DNA of 64,000 bases from CBFHTC01 sp965658815. Its GTDB lineage: Bacteria > Pseudomonadota > Alphaproteobacteria > Rickettsiales > Rickettsiaceae. Location: the NCBI GenBank assembly GCA_965658815.1, contig CBFHTC010000001.1, forward strand, positions 1 to 64,000, written 5' to 3'. Numbering within the stretch: position 1 is the first letter of the stretch; each line of letters begins with the position of its first letter. Shown here piece by piece: positions 46,196 to 55,664 of this stretch. Under the pieces are notes generated by a model. It worked only from the letters and a program-made list of their open reading frames with translations, did no database searches and had not been told where the DNA came from. The translations under genes and the position numbers were made by a program.

Positions 46196-46807
46196 TCAAT
46201 AAATTATAAAGTGATTTTTGTTTTTTTCAATATAATATTTTAAAGCTTCTATTTTTCTTTTGTCAATATTCATAAATAGTTTTTTGTTCTGTCGATTCAT
46301 TAATGCTAAATAATTTACAGATTTCTCAGCTTCAATAAAATTATTTTTTTGTATCATATAAACAACTTTTAAAAAACACATATCTAAGAAATATATATGT
46401 GCATCATCGATTTTATTTAAAATAATATCTAATTTGGCTGTATGATTTAAATTATTTGCAATAATAAAATAAGCATACAAAAACTCACAACTCTCTAATA
46501 AAAATCTACTATTTTTTTTTGATAGCGTCAATTCTAATATTTTAATTTTATTATTAAGTTTATTATTTAAAATATTTAAAAGAATATCCAAATCCGTTAA
46601 ACGACTATCAACCAAGTCTTTTTTTTCATTTTTTATATCCTCTTTGTATAAATGTTTTTTTATTAAAAAATCCGTGTACACATCGTTTCTTTTTTTTTTT
46701 TGAAATAAAACTGTAAATCCAAAAAAGATAAAGAAACATAATAAAAAACAAACAACAAGATATTTATACCAATTATAATATCTTACAAGTAAAGAAGAAA
46801 AATTCAT
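46196..46807 (-). CDS. YfgM-like membrane-anchored protein
   Basis: A 203-residue protein with one N-terminal membrane segment (YLVVCFLLCFFIFFGFTVLF, about 16-35) and a periplasmic, all-helical region likely to form TPR-type repeats. YfgM links the Sec translocon with periplasmic chaperones. The assignment rests on topology and on position: 25 nt before bamB and 2 nt after the antiporter gene. der, the usual third member, is not present. Confidence 0.55.
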   Translation of the reverse strand: MNFSSLLVRYYNWYKYLVVCFLLCFFIFFGFTVLFQKKKRNDVYTDFLIKKHLYKEDIKNEKKDLVDSRLTDLDILLNILNNKLNNKIKILELTLSKKNSRFLLESCEFLYAYFIIANNLNHTAKLDIILNKIDDAHIYFLDMCFLKVVYMIQKNNFIEAEKSVNYLALMNRQNKKLFMNIDKRKIEALKYYIEKNKNHFIIY

Positions 46808-46809
46808 AG

Positions 46810-48234
46810 TTATTTATAATATTGCAACATTCTACTATAAAATAAAAATTTTTTCAAGCAATAGCGCAATATATTATCTTCATTACAATTTTTAAAAAAT
46901 GTTAAAAAAGTCATAATAGAATCAGCATGATCTTGACTTATACAACTAATTTTTAAATATTTGTCATCATAATAGTAACTGATAGTTCCAGGAGTAAATG
47001 TTATGGAGTAAATCGCAATGCTGGTCCAATAGGATTGATATTTAAGTAACACTTCTTTTTCTACAACTTTGTACTGACTAGAAAAACAAATACGATACAA
47101 AGTAATAATTGAAATGAAAAGCTCTTTTATAATCCAAATAAAATATAAATAAAAATAGATAGGTAAAGATACAAAAAATAAAATAACGATATAATAACTT
47201 ATTTGACCCTCTATAATAGGTAAATAAAAATCAAACAGTAAAGCAAATAAAATCAAAAAATTAAATATATTTAATACTCTATTATAAATAGACAGATAGA
47301 TTAAGTATAAAAGTATAAAAATATAAATATAAAAATATATTATTAATAATAATGGTAAAAATAAAAAGTAACTTACAATATCATTTAACCTAAGAAGACC
47401 AATATTACTAACTATATCATATTTGGTCTGAACCATATATGCAAAAGAAAATAACACTGCCATTAAGATACTTAATTCTACAAATTCAATTCCTAATTTT
47501 AAATTTGAAAAATACATCATATTCTTCTGTATAAGCTCTCCTGAAAATGCTACTATTAGATATAACGACATACCTATATAATTAATATATTTATTATTCT
47601 TGATGCTTTGATAACTTAAAAAGAATAATATAAAAAATAAAATCGCAGCCGATTGAAAACCACCACCAGGAGCCAAATTACCATTTAGATGAATATAAAA
47701 AGCAATAGCAAAAGAGATAAACAAAATTACGCGGATAATATCTTGCATAGCTTTATTCATATGAAAATTTAAATATATCTTAATATTATTAATTTTTATA
47801 ATAGCAATAGATGCTAAAAAAATGACTAAAGTTTCACATAGGGTATCGAAACCTCTAAATGAAGCTAGAATTTCAGACACCATACAATTAATATTTGCAT
47901 ACTCAACATAGATTTTTGACTTTATATAACTTAAATCTTTTGGTAAATAAAGATATATACAATAAGATAAGAGAAGCGAGATGACTATAATATATAAAAC
48001 CTTAAATTCATATTCAAAATTTTTTTCTTTTTTTAAAATATAAAATAACAACAGAGAGTTAATTGAAACACTTACAGAGGCTTCGGTAATTGCAACATCA
48101 TATGCATGAAGATATGTATATAAATACACTATCAACAAACTAACTAATGTTAAGTTTAAATAAAATAATTCTTTTGATCTCGTGTATAAAGAAATACAAT
48201 ATAGTATACAAATCAAAATCAAAAAAATCTTCAT
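46810..48234 (-). CDS. Fused Mrp-type Na+/H+ antiporter protein (MnhB/MnhE plus)
   Basis: A 474-residue membrane protein that seems to join several Mrp/Mnh antiporter subunits. Residues about 42-70 (HAYDVAITEASVSVSINSLL) match the small MbhD/DUF4040 unit. Residues about 118-145 (SEILASFRGFDTLCETLVIF) match the MbhE/MnhB entry block. Residues about 180-200 (HLNGNLAPGGGFQSAAILFF) are the MnhB signature. The C-terminal ~130 residues (ELFISIITLYRI then IYSITFTPGTISYYY) match MnhE, whose hallmark is TLTPGT. About 12 hydrophobic segments. Mrp subunits are normally separate genes mnhA-G; no mnhA, C, D, F or G is seen here. Confidence 0.75.
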   Translation of the reverse strand: MKIFLILICILYCISLYTRSKELFYLNLTLVSLLIVYLYTYLHAYDVAITEASVSVSINSLLLFYILKKEKNFEYEFKVLYIIVISLLLSYCIYLYLPKDLSYIKSKIYVEYANINCMVSEILASFRGFDTLCETLVIFLASIAIIKINNIKIYLNFHMNKAMQDIIRVILFISFAIAFYIHLNGNLAPGGGFQSAAILFFILFFLSYQSIKNNKYINYIGMSLYLIVAFSGELIQKNMMYFSNLKLGIEFVELSILMAVLFSFAYMVQTKYDIVSNIGLLRLNDIVSYFLFLPLLLIIYFYIYIFILLYLIYLSIYNRVLNIFNFLILFALLFDFYLPIIEGQISYYIVILFFVSLPIYFYLYFIWIIKELFISIITLYRICFSSQYKVVEKEVLLKYQSYWTSIAIYSITFTPGTISYYYDDKYLKISCISQDHADSIMTFLTFFKNCNEDNILRYCLKKFLFYSRMLQYYK

Positions 48235-48285
48235 ATTGTTTGATATTTAAAAAGATTATAATAACAAATTTATAAAAACTCAAGA

Positions 48286-49773
48286 TCAACTCTCTTTATT
48301 TTCAATTGGAGCATTATTGTTACCTAGACCATCTCTAGTAATTGCTTCCTTACTAGCCCCTTTATCACTCTGTGCCATGTTCTTATGTGCCATGTTCTTA
48401 TGTGCCATGTTCTTATCTATGTGCACAGCCGCTATCGAGTTCAATTGATCAATCAATCCAGGAATTTGAAGCATAAGCTTAGATGCATGATCCATAGTAT
48501 TAACTCCAGTAAAGCCACTTAATTTTTCTATAAAAGATGAACATTGTGTCATATAAAAAATAATAATAAAGAAGTGTAACATTAATTGAAATACAAGATC
48601 ATAGATATATAAAATAATATTTTTTATATCAGATAGAAGTTGGTTGTCACTAGTGAGGGGGTCTTGACCCATCATTTCACTAAAGATACTAGAAACGCCA
48701 TTTAATATAAATAACATTATAATATATGTCAAATTATGTAAAAAGATAAATATGAGACAGCTAATAATTTTTTCAAATACTTTTTTTATTAAATCCTCAT
48801 AATATCCTATCGTAGAGATAATAAACGCAACAGGCAAAAAATATATTGAAATAAACATATAGACAAACGCCAATGAAACATTAACGATCAAAGCAATATT
48901 TAAAATAGGATACATTGTATTCATAATATCATAAGACGAAGATAAAATAAATAAATCATGTGACCAAACTTCTCTTGATGAAAGAGATGAAAACGATGAA
49001 AATATACTCGATGATCCAAATAAAAAAATCTTCATCATCAGAAAGAAACCATCAATCAAGAGATTAAAACCATTAAACTCTTCAAATATAACAATATATA
49101 ATAATATTTTTTGCAAAAATAAACTAAAATATTTATTATAATTTATAGTTCCTTCTTCTTTTAATAAAGTCATCGGTAATCCTAATAAAATAAATACAAT
49201 AACAAGTAAGAAAATAGCAATAGGTTTTAAGCGCTCTATGATTTTTTTAAAAGAATATACTTTATCAGATCTTAATAAAGCATGTGTCTCAAGAAATTTA
49301 TCTACCTCAAAAAAAGCGTTAACAATATTGTCAAAAATATTAAAACCCTCTCTATAACCCTCTCTATTTTGAGTTTGATTACCTAGGGAAAGCTCTTTTG
49401 TTGCTAAAATATTATTTTTAAAATTACTAAAAGAGCTAACAGTCAAAATAACTTTATGATACGAACTATCCACATATATATAAAAGATATTCTTAATTTG
49501 CTCACCCGTATGTTTATGAGAAATAGCAAATAATTTTGTTTCGTTAATAGGGATGTTTACTGATAAAGTATAATTAAATGATGGGATTTGAATATTAATG
49601 TTATCGCGACTATTGAAAGTAAAATCAATATTATCCGTTTTTATAGTGAAATCATTGGTATTGTTTGATTCGAAGTAGTATATCTTATCCACTATTTGAT
49701 TTAGATCATCGCTAGTAGAAACCTCTAATAACGCCGGGGATTGAAAAATAACATCAAAAACCAAAATAACCAC
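48286..49773 (-). CDS. virB6: VirB6/TrbL-like type IV secretion membrane protein
   Basis: A 495-residue protein. The N-terminal ~170 residues are probably extracytoplasmic. Then come about six hydrophobic segments (about 183-425) with the polytopic VirB6 pattern, including LPVAFIISTIGYYEDLIKKV, and a hydrophilic tail with a HKNMA triplet repeat. Rickettsiales carry several enlarged VirB6 proteins with extra domains, which fits. No single diagnostic motif was found, so the call relies on topology and on the presence of virB3 and virB4. The start is GTG at 49773; a downstream start is possible. Confidence 0.5.
   Translation of the reverse strand: MVILVFDVIFQSPALLEVSTSDDLNQIVDKIYYFESNNTNDFTIKTDNIDFTFNSRDNINIQIPSFNYTLSVNIPINETKLFAISHKHTGEQIKNIFYIYVDSSYHKVILTVSSFSNFKNNILATKELSLGNQTQNREGYREGFNIFDNIVNAFFEVDKFLETHALLRSDKVYSFKKIIERLKPIAIFLLVIVFILLGLPMTLLKEEGTINYNKYFSLFLQKILLYIVIFEEFNGFNLLIDGFFLMMKIFLFGSSSIFSSFSSLSSREVWSHDLFILSSSYDIMNTMYPILNIALIVNVSLAFVYMFISIYFLPVAFIISTIGYYEDLIKKVFEKIISCLIFIFLHNLTYIIMLFILNGVSSIFSEMMGQDPLTSDNQLLSDIKNIILYIYDLVFQLMLHFFIIIFYMTQCSSFIEKLSGFTGVNTMDHASKLMLQIPGLIDQLNSIAAVHIDKNMAHKNMAHKNMAQSDKGASKEAITRDGLGNNNAPIENKES
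48372..48416. repeat. Three 15-nt tandem units in virB6-like gene
   Basis: GTGCCATGTTCTTAT occurs three times in a row (48372-48386, 48387-48401, 48402-48416). On the minus strand it encodes HKNMA repeats in the tail of the protein. Confidence 0.9.
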
Positions 49774-49842
49774 ACTTATATAGTATTCAATAACTTCATA
49801 AAATCAATATAATAAATTTTTTATTTATTTTTTTTATAACTC

Positions 49843-49871
49843 TTGATTATGAGTAATATTTTTACTATAAT
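49843..49871 (+). promoter_or_regulatory. tRNA(CAT) / ABC exporter promoter
   Basis: TTGATT (49843-49848), 17-nt spacer, perfect TATAAT (49866-49871), 9 nt before the tRNA. No separate promoter is evident for the ABC gene that follows. Confidence 0.7.
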
Positions 49872-49880
49872 TTTCATCAA

Positions 49881-49952
49881 GGGCTTGTAGCTCAATGGTA
49901 GAGCAGTTCGCTCATAACGAATTGGCCGTAGGTTCGATTCCTACCAGGCCCA
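49881..49952 (+). tRNA. tRNA with CAT anticodon (elongator Met or Ile2)
   Basis: 72 nt to the discriminator; the CCA is not encoded (CAT follows). The acceptor pairs GGGCTTG with CAGGCCC without a C1-A72 mismatch, so it is not the initiator. The anticodon is CAT in GCTCATAACG. Stem and loop bases look more like the alphaproteobacterial isoleucine tRNA whose C34 is changed to lysidine, but elongator Met cannot be excluded. Confidence 0.9.
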
Positions 49953-49970
49953 CATAAAATAAGAAAAAAT

Positions 49971-51713
49971 ATGAAACAAAAATTTTATAAACGCCCTTTA
50001 AATATTATTTTATCTTCATTGTACTTAAATATATTTATTACTGTAGTAATTTTTATTGCAATGATAAGTAAACAAATATTAAGCTACTATGTGACTATGC
50101 TTCAAAAAAAAATTATAAATATTTTTGAAATACAGGATTTAGTAACAAGAGCTAATGATTTTTTTTATCTTACAGGATACTTTATATTATTTTTCACACT
50201 ATTGATTTTGGTATATAATATTGAAAATACTTTTATTGATATTTTATCAATTCGTACGAGTGTTTACGCTACAACAACAGCAATTAACAATGTACAAAAA
50301 CAGGATTTTAATTATTTTTCTAAAAAAAGTGCCGGGTCTTTAAATGCATATTTATCAGATTTAACAAATATCAAAGGTTTTATTAGATCTATCTTTTATA
50401 CATTAAGCCAATTAGCATCAATTGCAGTATCAATTTATATAATATCTAAAATAAATTTCAACTTAAGTATTTTTATCTCTTTTTGGTCTTTGATAACTAC
50501 TACAATTTTTTATAGATTTAATATAGAGTATTCTAACTTATCAAAAAAGTTTTCTAAAGCAAGAACCAAAGTTAATGGATATTTTACTGATATCTGTAAC
50601 CATTTTATTACCTTCCTGACATCAACAAACAAAGAAAAAGAAAAAAAATTTTTAGATTCCATTACAGATGAAGTGTATGAAAAATACAATAAAATTATTA
50701 GATTAAATTTTTATAAAAGTGTTACGATCGCCTTATCTATGTTTACTTTAGTATTATATATATTTTTAATATTTTTTTTCTATAAAATTGAAAAAGATAT
50801 TCTTTCCATAGGTGATATAACCATAATTTTAGGTGTCGCAATAAAATTATTTTGGGATTTGTCAAGTTTAGCTAAACAAACCTCTGTATTTAGTGAAGAA
50901 TATGGCTCACTCTTTCAATCTACAAAGCATTTATTTTGCTCAAACTCAGAAGATCAAGAGTTAAACAAAAAATTAATCATATCAGAATCTCCGGAAATTG
51001 AATTTAAATCAGTTTATTTTTCACATGAAGAAACAGATATATTTAAATCTATTTCCTTTAAAATTCATAAAGGAATGAAATTAGGAATAGTCGGCAAAAC
51101 AGGATCAGGAAAAACAACTTTAACTTATTTATTATTAAAAATTCTATCTCCTCAAAAAGGTAAAATTTTAATTAACGGTAAATCAATTGATAGATTCTCA
51201 GCAGAATCCGTTAGAAATTCAATTGCTTTTGTAAGTCAAGACGTAGAAATCTTATCAAGATCACTTAAAGATAATATGCTATTAAATGTATCAAATGAGT
51301 CTATATCAAAAGAAGAATTTAAACTTATTTCTGAAAAATCACTTTGTAGCGAATTTGCTTTAAGTCTTTCTGATAAATACGGAACTAAATTAGGAGATAA
51401 AGGTACTAAATTATCAGGAGGACAAAAGCAACGTGTATCAATTGCTAGAGCTCTTTTTAAAAAAGCATCTATTATTATATTTGATGAGGCCACATCAGCT
51501 CTTGATAATATTACCGAAAAAGCAATTCAAAACAATCTTGAAACCTCTTTTAAAAATACTACCTCTATATTTATAGCTCATAGATTATCAACTTTAATTA
51601 ATATGGATAAAATTATCGTTATTGATAAAGGAGAAATTGTCGAATACGGAACACATCAAGAACTTATTAATAATAAAAAATACTATCATAAATTATGGAC
51701 TCATAATGATTGA
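49971..51713 (+). CDS. ABC exporter (fused membrane and ATPase domains)
   Basis: A 580-residue half-transporter. Six membrane segments (about 15-310) are followed by an ATPase domain with Walker A GKTGSGKTTL, Q-loop FVSQDVEILSR, signature LSGGQKQRVSIARAL, Walker B IIIFDEATSALD and H-loop IAHRLS. It is related in layout to the pair at 34.6-37.9 kb and may be their paralogue. It starts 18 nt after the tRNA gene and overlaps trmD by 8 nt, giving a mixed tRNA-ABC-trmD transcript. Confidence 0.92.
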   Translation: MKQKFYKRPLNIILSSLYLNIFITVVIFIAMISKQILSYYVTMLQKKIINIFEIQDLVTRANDFFYLTGYFILFFTLLILVYNIENTFIDILSIRTSVYATTTAINNVQKQDFNYFSKKSAGSLNAYLSDLTNIKGFIRSIFYTLSQLASIAVSIYIISKINFNLSIFISFWSLITTTIFYRFNIEYSNLSKKFSKARTKVNGYFTDICNHFITFLTSTNKEKEKKFLDSITDEVYEKYNKIIRLNFYKSVTIALSMFTLVLYIFLIFFFYKIEKDILSIGDITIILGVAIKLFWDLSSLAKQTSVFSEEYGSLFQSTKHLFCSNSEDQELNKKLIISESPEIEFKSVYFSHEETDIFKSISFKIHKGMKLGIVGKTGSGKTTLTYLLLKILSPQKGKILINGKSIDRFSAESVRNSIAFVSQDVEILSRSLKDNMLLNVSNESISKEEFKLISEKSLCSEFALSLSDKYGTKLGDKGTKLSGGQKQRVSIARALFKKASIIIFDEATSALDNITEKAIQNNLETSFKNTTSIFIAHRLSTLINMDKIIVIDKGEIVEYGTHQELINNKKYYHKLWTHND

Positions 51714-52335
51714 ATTTAACATTATATCAATATTTCCTGAAACATTTACCTCATTTCTTGAAAATACTATTATTAAAAAAGCTATTCAGCAAAAATTATG
51801 TAAAGTAAATTTTATAGACTTAAAAAAATTTGGTCGATATATAGATGATAAACCTTATGGAGGAGGTAATGGAATGATTATTAAAGCCGATATTATAGCA
51901 CAAGCAATAGATTTAATAAAAGATTATGACAAAATAATATATTTCTCACCTAGAGGCGAAGTATTACATCAAGAAATAGTTGAGAGTCATATAAATTTTA
52001 AAAAATATATTTTAATCTGCGGAAGATATGAAGGTATAGATCAAAGAGTTATAGACGAATATAACATTGAAGAAATATCTATTGGAAACTTTGTCTTATC
52101 TTGTGGTGAAATACCAGCGATGTTATTTATAGATTCATTAATTAGATTGGTGCCAAATATAGTAGGAAAAAAAGAAAGCGTGGAAAATGATTCTTTTTCA
52201 AAAACATATAATAGAAAAATTGAATATCCCTTATACACTATGCCAAAAATATGGCGCGGTAGATCCGTTCCTGATGTTTTATTATCAGGACATCATAAAA
52301 ATATTGAGTTATGGAAAAAAAGTAATTTTAAATAG
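51706..52335 (+). CDS. trmD: tRNA (guanine-N1)-methyltransferase TrmD
   Basis: Methylates G37 of tRNAs reading CNN and related codons, preventing frameshifts. The 209-residue protein has the trefoil-knot SPOUT motifs: IDDKPYGGGNGMIIKAD, YFSPRGEVLHQE, LICGRYEGIDQRVI, SIGNFVLSCGEIPAMLFID and the C-terminal YTMPKIWRGRSVPDVLLSG. The start at 51706 (family MxFxIISIFPE) lies 8 nt inside the ABC gene. The usual rpsP-rimM-trmD-rplS cluster is absent. Confidence 0.96.
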   Translation: MIEFNIISIFPETFTSFLENTIIKKAIQQKLCKVNFIDLKKFGRYIDDKPYGGGNGMIIKADIIAQAIDLIKDYDKIIYFSPRGEVLHQEIVESHINFKKYILICGRYEGIDQRVIDEYNIEEISIGNFVLSCGEIPAMLFIDSLIRLVPNIVGKKESVENDSFSKTYNRKIEYPLYTMPKIWRGRSVPDVLLSGHHKNIELWKKSNFK

Positions 52336-52376
52336 CGAAATATAAGTAATATAGATATTGTTAAAATAAAAAGATA

Positions 52377-52405
52377 TTGATTTTTTTCTAATTTTTTCTT
52401 ATTAT
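52377..52405 (+). promoter_or_regulatory. ileS promoter
   Basis: TTGATT (52377-52382), 17-nt spacer, TATTAT (52400-52405), ending 24 nt before ATG 52430. Confidence 0.5.
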
Positions 52406-52429
52406 ATAGAATAATCAATATATAAAATT

Positions 52430-55400
52430 ATGACTAATATTTCAGCACTTGAAAAACATATATTGTCATTTTGGAAAAAAGATAATACTTTTTTAAATTC
52501 AATGAACAAAAAAGAAAAAGAAGACTTCGTATTTTATGATGGACCTCCTTTTGCTAATGGCCTTCCTCACTATGGTCATATTTTAACAGGATATATCAAA
52601 GATTTATATGGACGTTATCAAACTATGAAAGGTAAAAATGTTAACAGACGCTTTGGATGGGATTGCCATGGACTTCCAGCAGAAATGGCAACAGAAAAAG
52701 AATTAGGTATATTTGGTATACAAGATATAAAAAAATATGGTATTGATAAATTTAACAATCACTGTAAAGACTCTGTAATGAAATATGCAAATGCTTGGCA
52801 AGAATATGTTACGCGTCAGGCGCGATGGGTAGATTTTGATAATAACTATAAAACTATGGATATCTCCTTTATGGAGTCGGTTATATGGGCTTTTAAAGAA
52901 TTGTATAAAAAAGGTTTAGTATATGAAGCGCAAAAAGTTATGCCATTTTCATGGAAATGCGAAACACCACTATCAAATTTTGAGACAAGAATGGATGACT
53001 CTTATAGAGAAAGAACTGATAAAACAGTAACAGCTTTATTTCAAGCTTTATCTCATAATTTTCAAAATATTAAAAAATTATATATATGTGCATGGACCAC
53101 GACTCCTTGGACTTTACCATCAAACCTTGCTCTTGCAGTAAATGCGGATCTTGAATATGATTTATATGCAGATAAAGATAATAATGGATATATTTTAGGA
53201 TCATTTGCGTACAAAGAATATAAAAAAGAACTCAAAGATTTTAAAAAAGTAAAAAGCTTAAAAGGAAAGGATTTATTGGGAATTAGATATATTCCATTAT
53301 TTGATTATTTTAAAAATAATTTAAATTCATTTATCATACTATCAGCAGATTTTGTTACAAACGAAAGTGGAACTGGTATTGTACATATAGCCCCAGCATT
53401 TGGAGAAGAAGATCAAAAACTTTGTGATCATAATAATATCACATTAGTATGCCCGGTCGATAGTCAAGGTAAATTTACTCATGAGGTTCCTGATTTACAA
53501 GGTATAAATATTTTTGATTCCAACGAAAGTATAATATTAAAACTAAAACAAGAAAAAAAATCATTTAAAGTATCTCAGTATATTCATAATTACCCTCATT
53601 GCTGGAGAACAGGAACTCCTTTGATTTATAAATCTGTTTCGTCATGGTGGATTAAAGTTACAGAAATAAAAGATAAAATGGTAGAACTCAATCAAGAAAT
53701 CAACTGGATTCCAAATAATGTGAAAAATGGATTATTTGGAAAATGGTTAACAAATGCAAAAGATTGGGCTATAAGTAGAAATAGGTTTTGGGGAACTCCA
53801 ATTCCAATATGGATATCAACAGATAAAAGATATCCTAGAATTGATGTATATGGATCAATTAAAGAACTTGAAAAAGACTTTGAAGTTAAAGTCCATAACT
53901 TACATAGACCTTTCATTGATTCTCTAACTCGAGTCAACCCTAATGACCCTACAGGGAAATCTAAAATGAAAAGAATTGAAGACGTATTTGATTGTTGGTT
54001 CGAAAGTGGCTCAATGCCCTATGCTCAAGTGCATTATCCATTTAATAATAGAGAATATTTTGAAAACAATTTTCCTGCAGATTTTATTACAGAATATACC
54101 GCCCAAACTCGAGGTTGGTTCTATACACTAATGATTTTATCTACCGCATTATTTAATAAACCTCCATTTTTAAATTGCATCTGTCACGGAGTTATATTAG
54201 ATGAAAAAGGACAAAAGTTATCAAAAAGTAAACAAAATTATGAAGATCCATTAGTGGTATTTCAAAAATATGGTTCTGAATCTTTGCGATTTTTAATGCT
54301 TTCTTCACCTATTGTAAAAGGATCAGAGTTTTATATTGATAAAGAGGGTAAAGCAGTATCAAATGCTCATAGATTATTTATTCAACCCATTTTAAACTCA
54401 TTTAACTTTTATTCTTTATATGCGAAAATTGATAATATTCAATTTAAACTTATATATTCCTCAAAATTTAACATTGATAATTATATCATATCAAAAACGG
54501 TTGAAGCAGTAAATAAAATAGATCAAGCTTTATCTGAGTTTGATTCTATAATTGCTTGCGACGTTATAAAAAAATATTTTGAAGTACTTAATAATTGGTA
54601 TATCCGTCGAAATAGATCAAGATTTTGGCAATCAGAAAATAATGAAAAAAAATTATATGCATTTTACACTTTAGCATCATGTCTACATCAAATATCAATT
54701 GCTATGGCGCCTATTATTCCGATAATCAGTGAAGTTATATACCAAGGGCTGAAAAACTTAAATATTCTTAAAGATGGAAAATGTGAAACTAAGTCAGTAC
54801 ATATGGAGTATATTACAAATATGAAATCTTTTATTTATGATAAAGAATTAATTCAAGATATGGATAATGTTCTTGAAATATGCCATACCGCATTAAGTAT
54901 TAGAAATGATAATCAAATTCGTATTCGTCAACCAATATTAGATATTACTATCGCGCAAAAAATAGAACCTAAATATCTAGATTTGATTAAAGAAGAAGTA
55001 AATGTTAAAAACATTATATGGAAAAAAGATGTTGAAAATTACTCAAATAAAATAATTAAATTAAATTATGCAATTATAGGAAATAAATTTAAAGAAAAAG
55101 CAAAAGAAATATTTGATAATTTTAAAGCTAATAATTTTACTTTAAAAGAAGATAAACTTAATATTGCAAATATTACTTTAGAAGAAAGTATTGATTTTAA
55201 TATGCATATTGAAACAAAATTAGATAATAGCTTACTTATTAACAATAAATCAGGAATAGTTATATTAAACACTCATTTAACAGATGAGCTTATTCAAGAA
55301 GGAGAGGCAAGAGATTTTATACGATTTATTCAGCAATTAAGAAAAGATCAAGAATTTAAGGTAACAGATAGAATAAGTATTTTTATCTCACAAGAAACTA

Positions 55401-55525
55401 AATATATTTCTTTGTTTAAAGAGATAATATGTGAGTCATGTTTAATTAAAAATATTATTATCAAAAAAGATGTATCAAAATTTGCATTTAAAGATATTTT
55501 TATACATATTCAAAAGCATGATTAA
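52430..55525 (+). CDS. ileS: Isoleucyl-tRNA synthetase
   Basis: 1031 residues, class Ia. The HIGH region is FANGLPHYGHILTG, followed by RRFGWDCHGLPAEM. The editing domain has AWTTTPWTLPSNLALAV and GTGIVHIAPAFGEED; then FDCWFESGSMPYAQ. The KMSKS motif is KLSKS (about 596-600) followed by KQNYEDP, the pattern of the eukaryote-like IleS class found in rickettsiae. That class lacks the C-terminal zinc ribbon of the classic bacterial type. Its anticodon-binding domain includes NNWYIRRNRSRFW. Confidence 0.96.
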   Translation: MTNISALEKHILSFWKKDNTFLNSMNKKEKEDFVFYDGPPFANGLPHYGHILTGYIKDLYGRYQTMKGKNVNRRFGWDCHGLPAEMATEKELGIFGIQDIKKYGIDKFNNHCKDSVMKYANAWQEYVTRQARWVDFDNNYKTMDISFMESVIWAFKELYKKGLVYEAQKVMPFSWKCETPLSNFETRMDDSYRERTDKTVTALFQALSHNFQNIKKLYICAWTTTPWTLPSNLALAVNADLEYDLYADKDNNGYILGSFAYKEYKKELKDFKKVKSLKGKDLLGIRYIPLFDYFKNNLNSFIILSADFVTNESGTGIVHIAPAFGEEDQKLCDHNNITLVCPVDSQGKFTHEVPDLQGINIFDSNESIILKLKQEKKSFKVSQYIHNYPHCWRTGTPLIYKSVSSWWIKVTEIKDKMVELNQEINWIPNNVKNGLFGKWLTNAKDWAISRNRFWGTPIPIWISTDKRYPRIDVYGSIKELEKDFEVKVHNLHRPFIDSLTRVNPNDPTGKSKMKRIEDVFDCWFESGSMPYAQVHYPFNNREYFENNFPADFITEYTAQTRGWFYTLMILSTALFNKPPFLNCICHGVILDEKGQKLSKSKQNYEDPLVVFQKYGSESLRFLMLSSPIVKGSEFYIDKEGKAVSNAHRLFIQPILNSFNFYSLYAKIDNIQFKLIYSSKFNIDNYIISKTVEAVNKIDQALSEFDSIIACDVIKKYFEVLNNWYIRRNRSRFWQSENNEKKLYAFYTLASCLHQISIAMAPIIPIISEVIYQGLKNLNILKDGKCETKSVHMEYITNMKSFIYDKELIQDMDNVLEICHTALSIRNDNQIRIRQPILDITIAQKIEPKYLDLIKEEVNVKNIIWKKDVENYSNKIIKLNYAIIGNKFKEKAKEIFDNFKANNFTLKEDKLNIANITLEESIDFNMHIETKLDNSLLINNKSGIVILNTHLTDELIQEGEARDFIRFIQQLRKDQEFKVTDRISIFISQETKYISLFKEIICESCLIKNIIIKKDVSKFAFKDIFIHIQKHD

Positions 55526-55614
55526 TAAAAAAAACTTTCTATTTAAACGCACTAATTTAGTCAAAATTTATTTAATAATATAACTATAACTTTGTATAAA
55601 ATAATTGTTTTAGA

Positions 55615-55643
55615 TTGAATTTAATCAAAAAAAGTGATACCAT
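55615..55643 (+). promoter_or_regulatory. recA promoter candidate
   Basis: TTGAAT (55615-55620), 17-nt spacer, TACCAT (55638-55643), ending 21 nt before the ATG. No LexA box (alphaproteobacterial GTTC-N7-GTTC) was found nearby. Confidence 0.4.
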
Positions 55644-55664
55644 ATATTAATATTAATTACGACT

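Noticed and set aside
49881..49952. Initiator tRNA-fMet
   Set aside because: The acceptor has a normal G1-C72 pair and the anticodon stem lacks the three G-C pairs of initiators.
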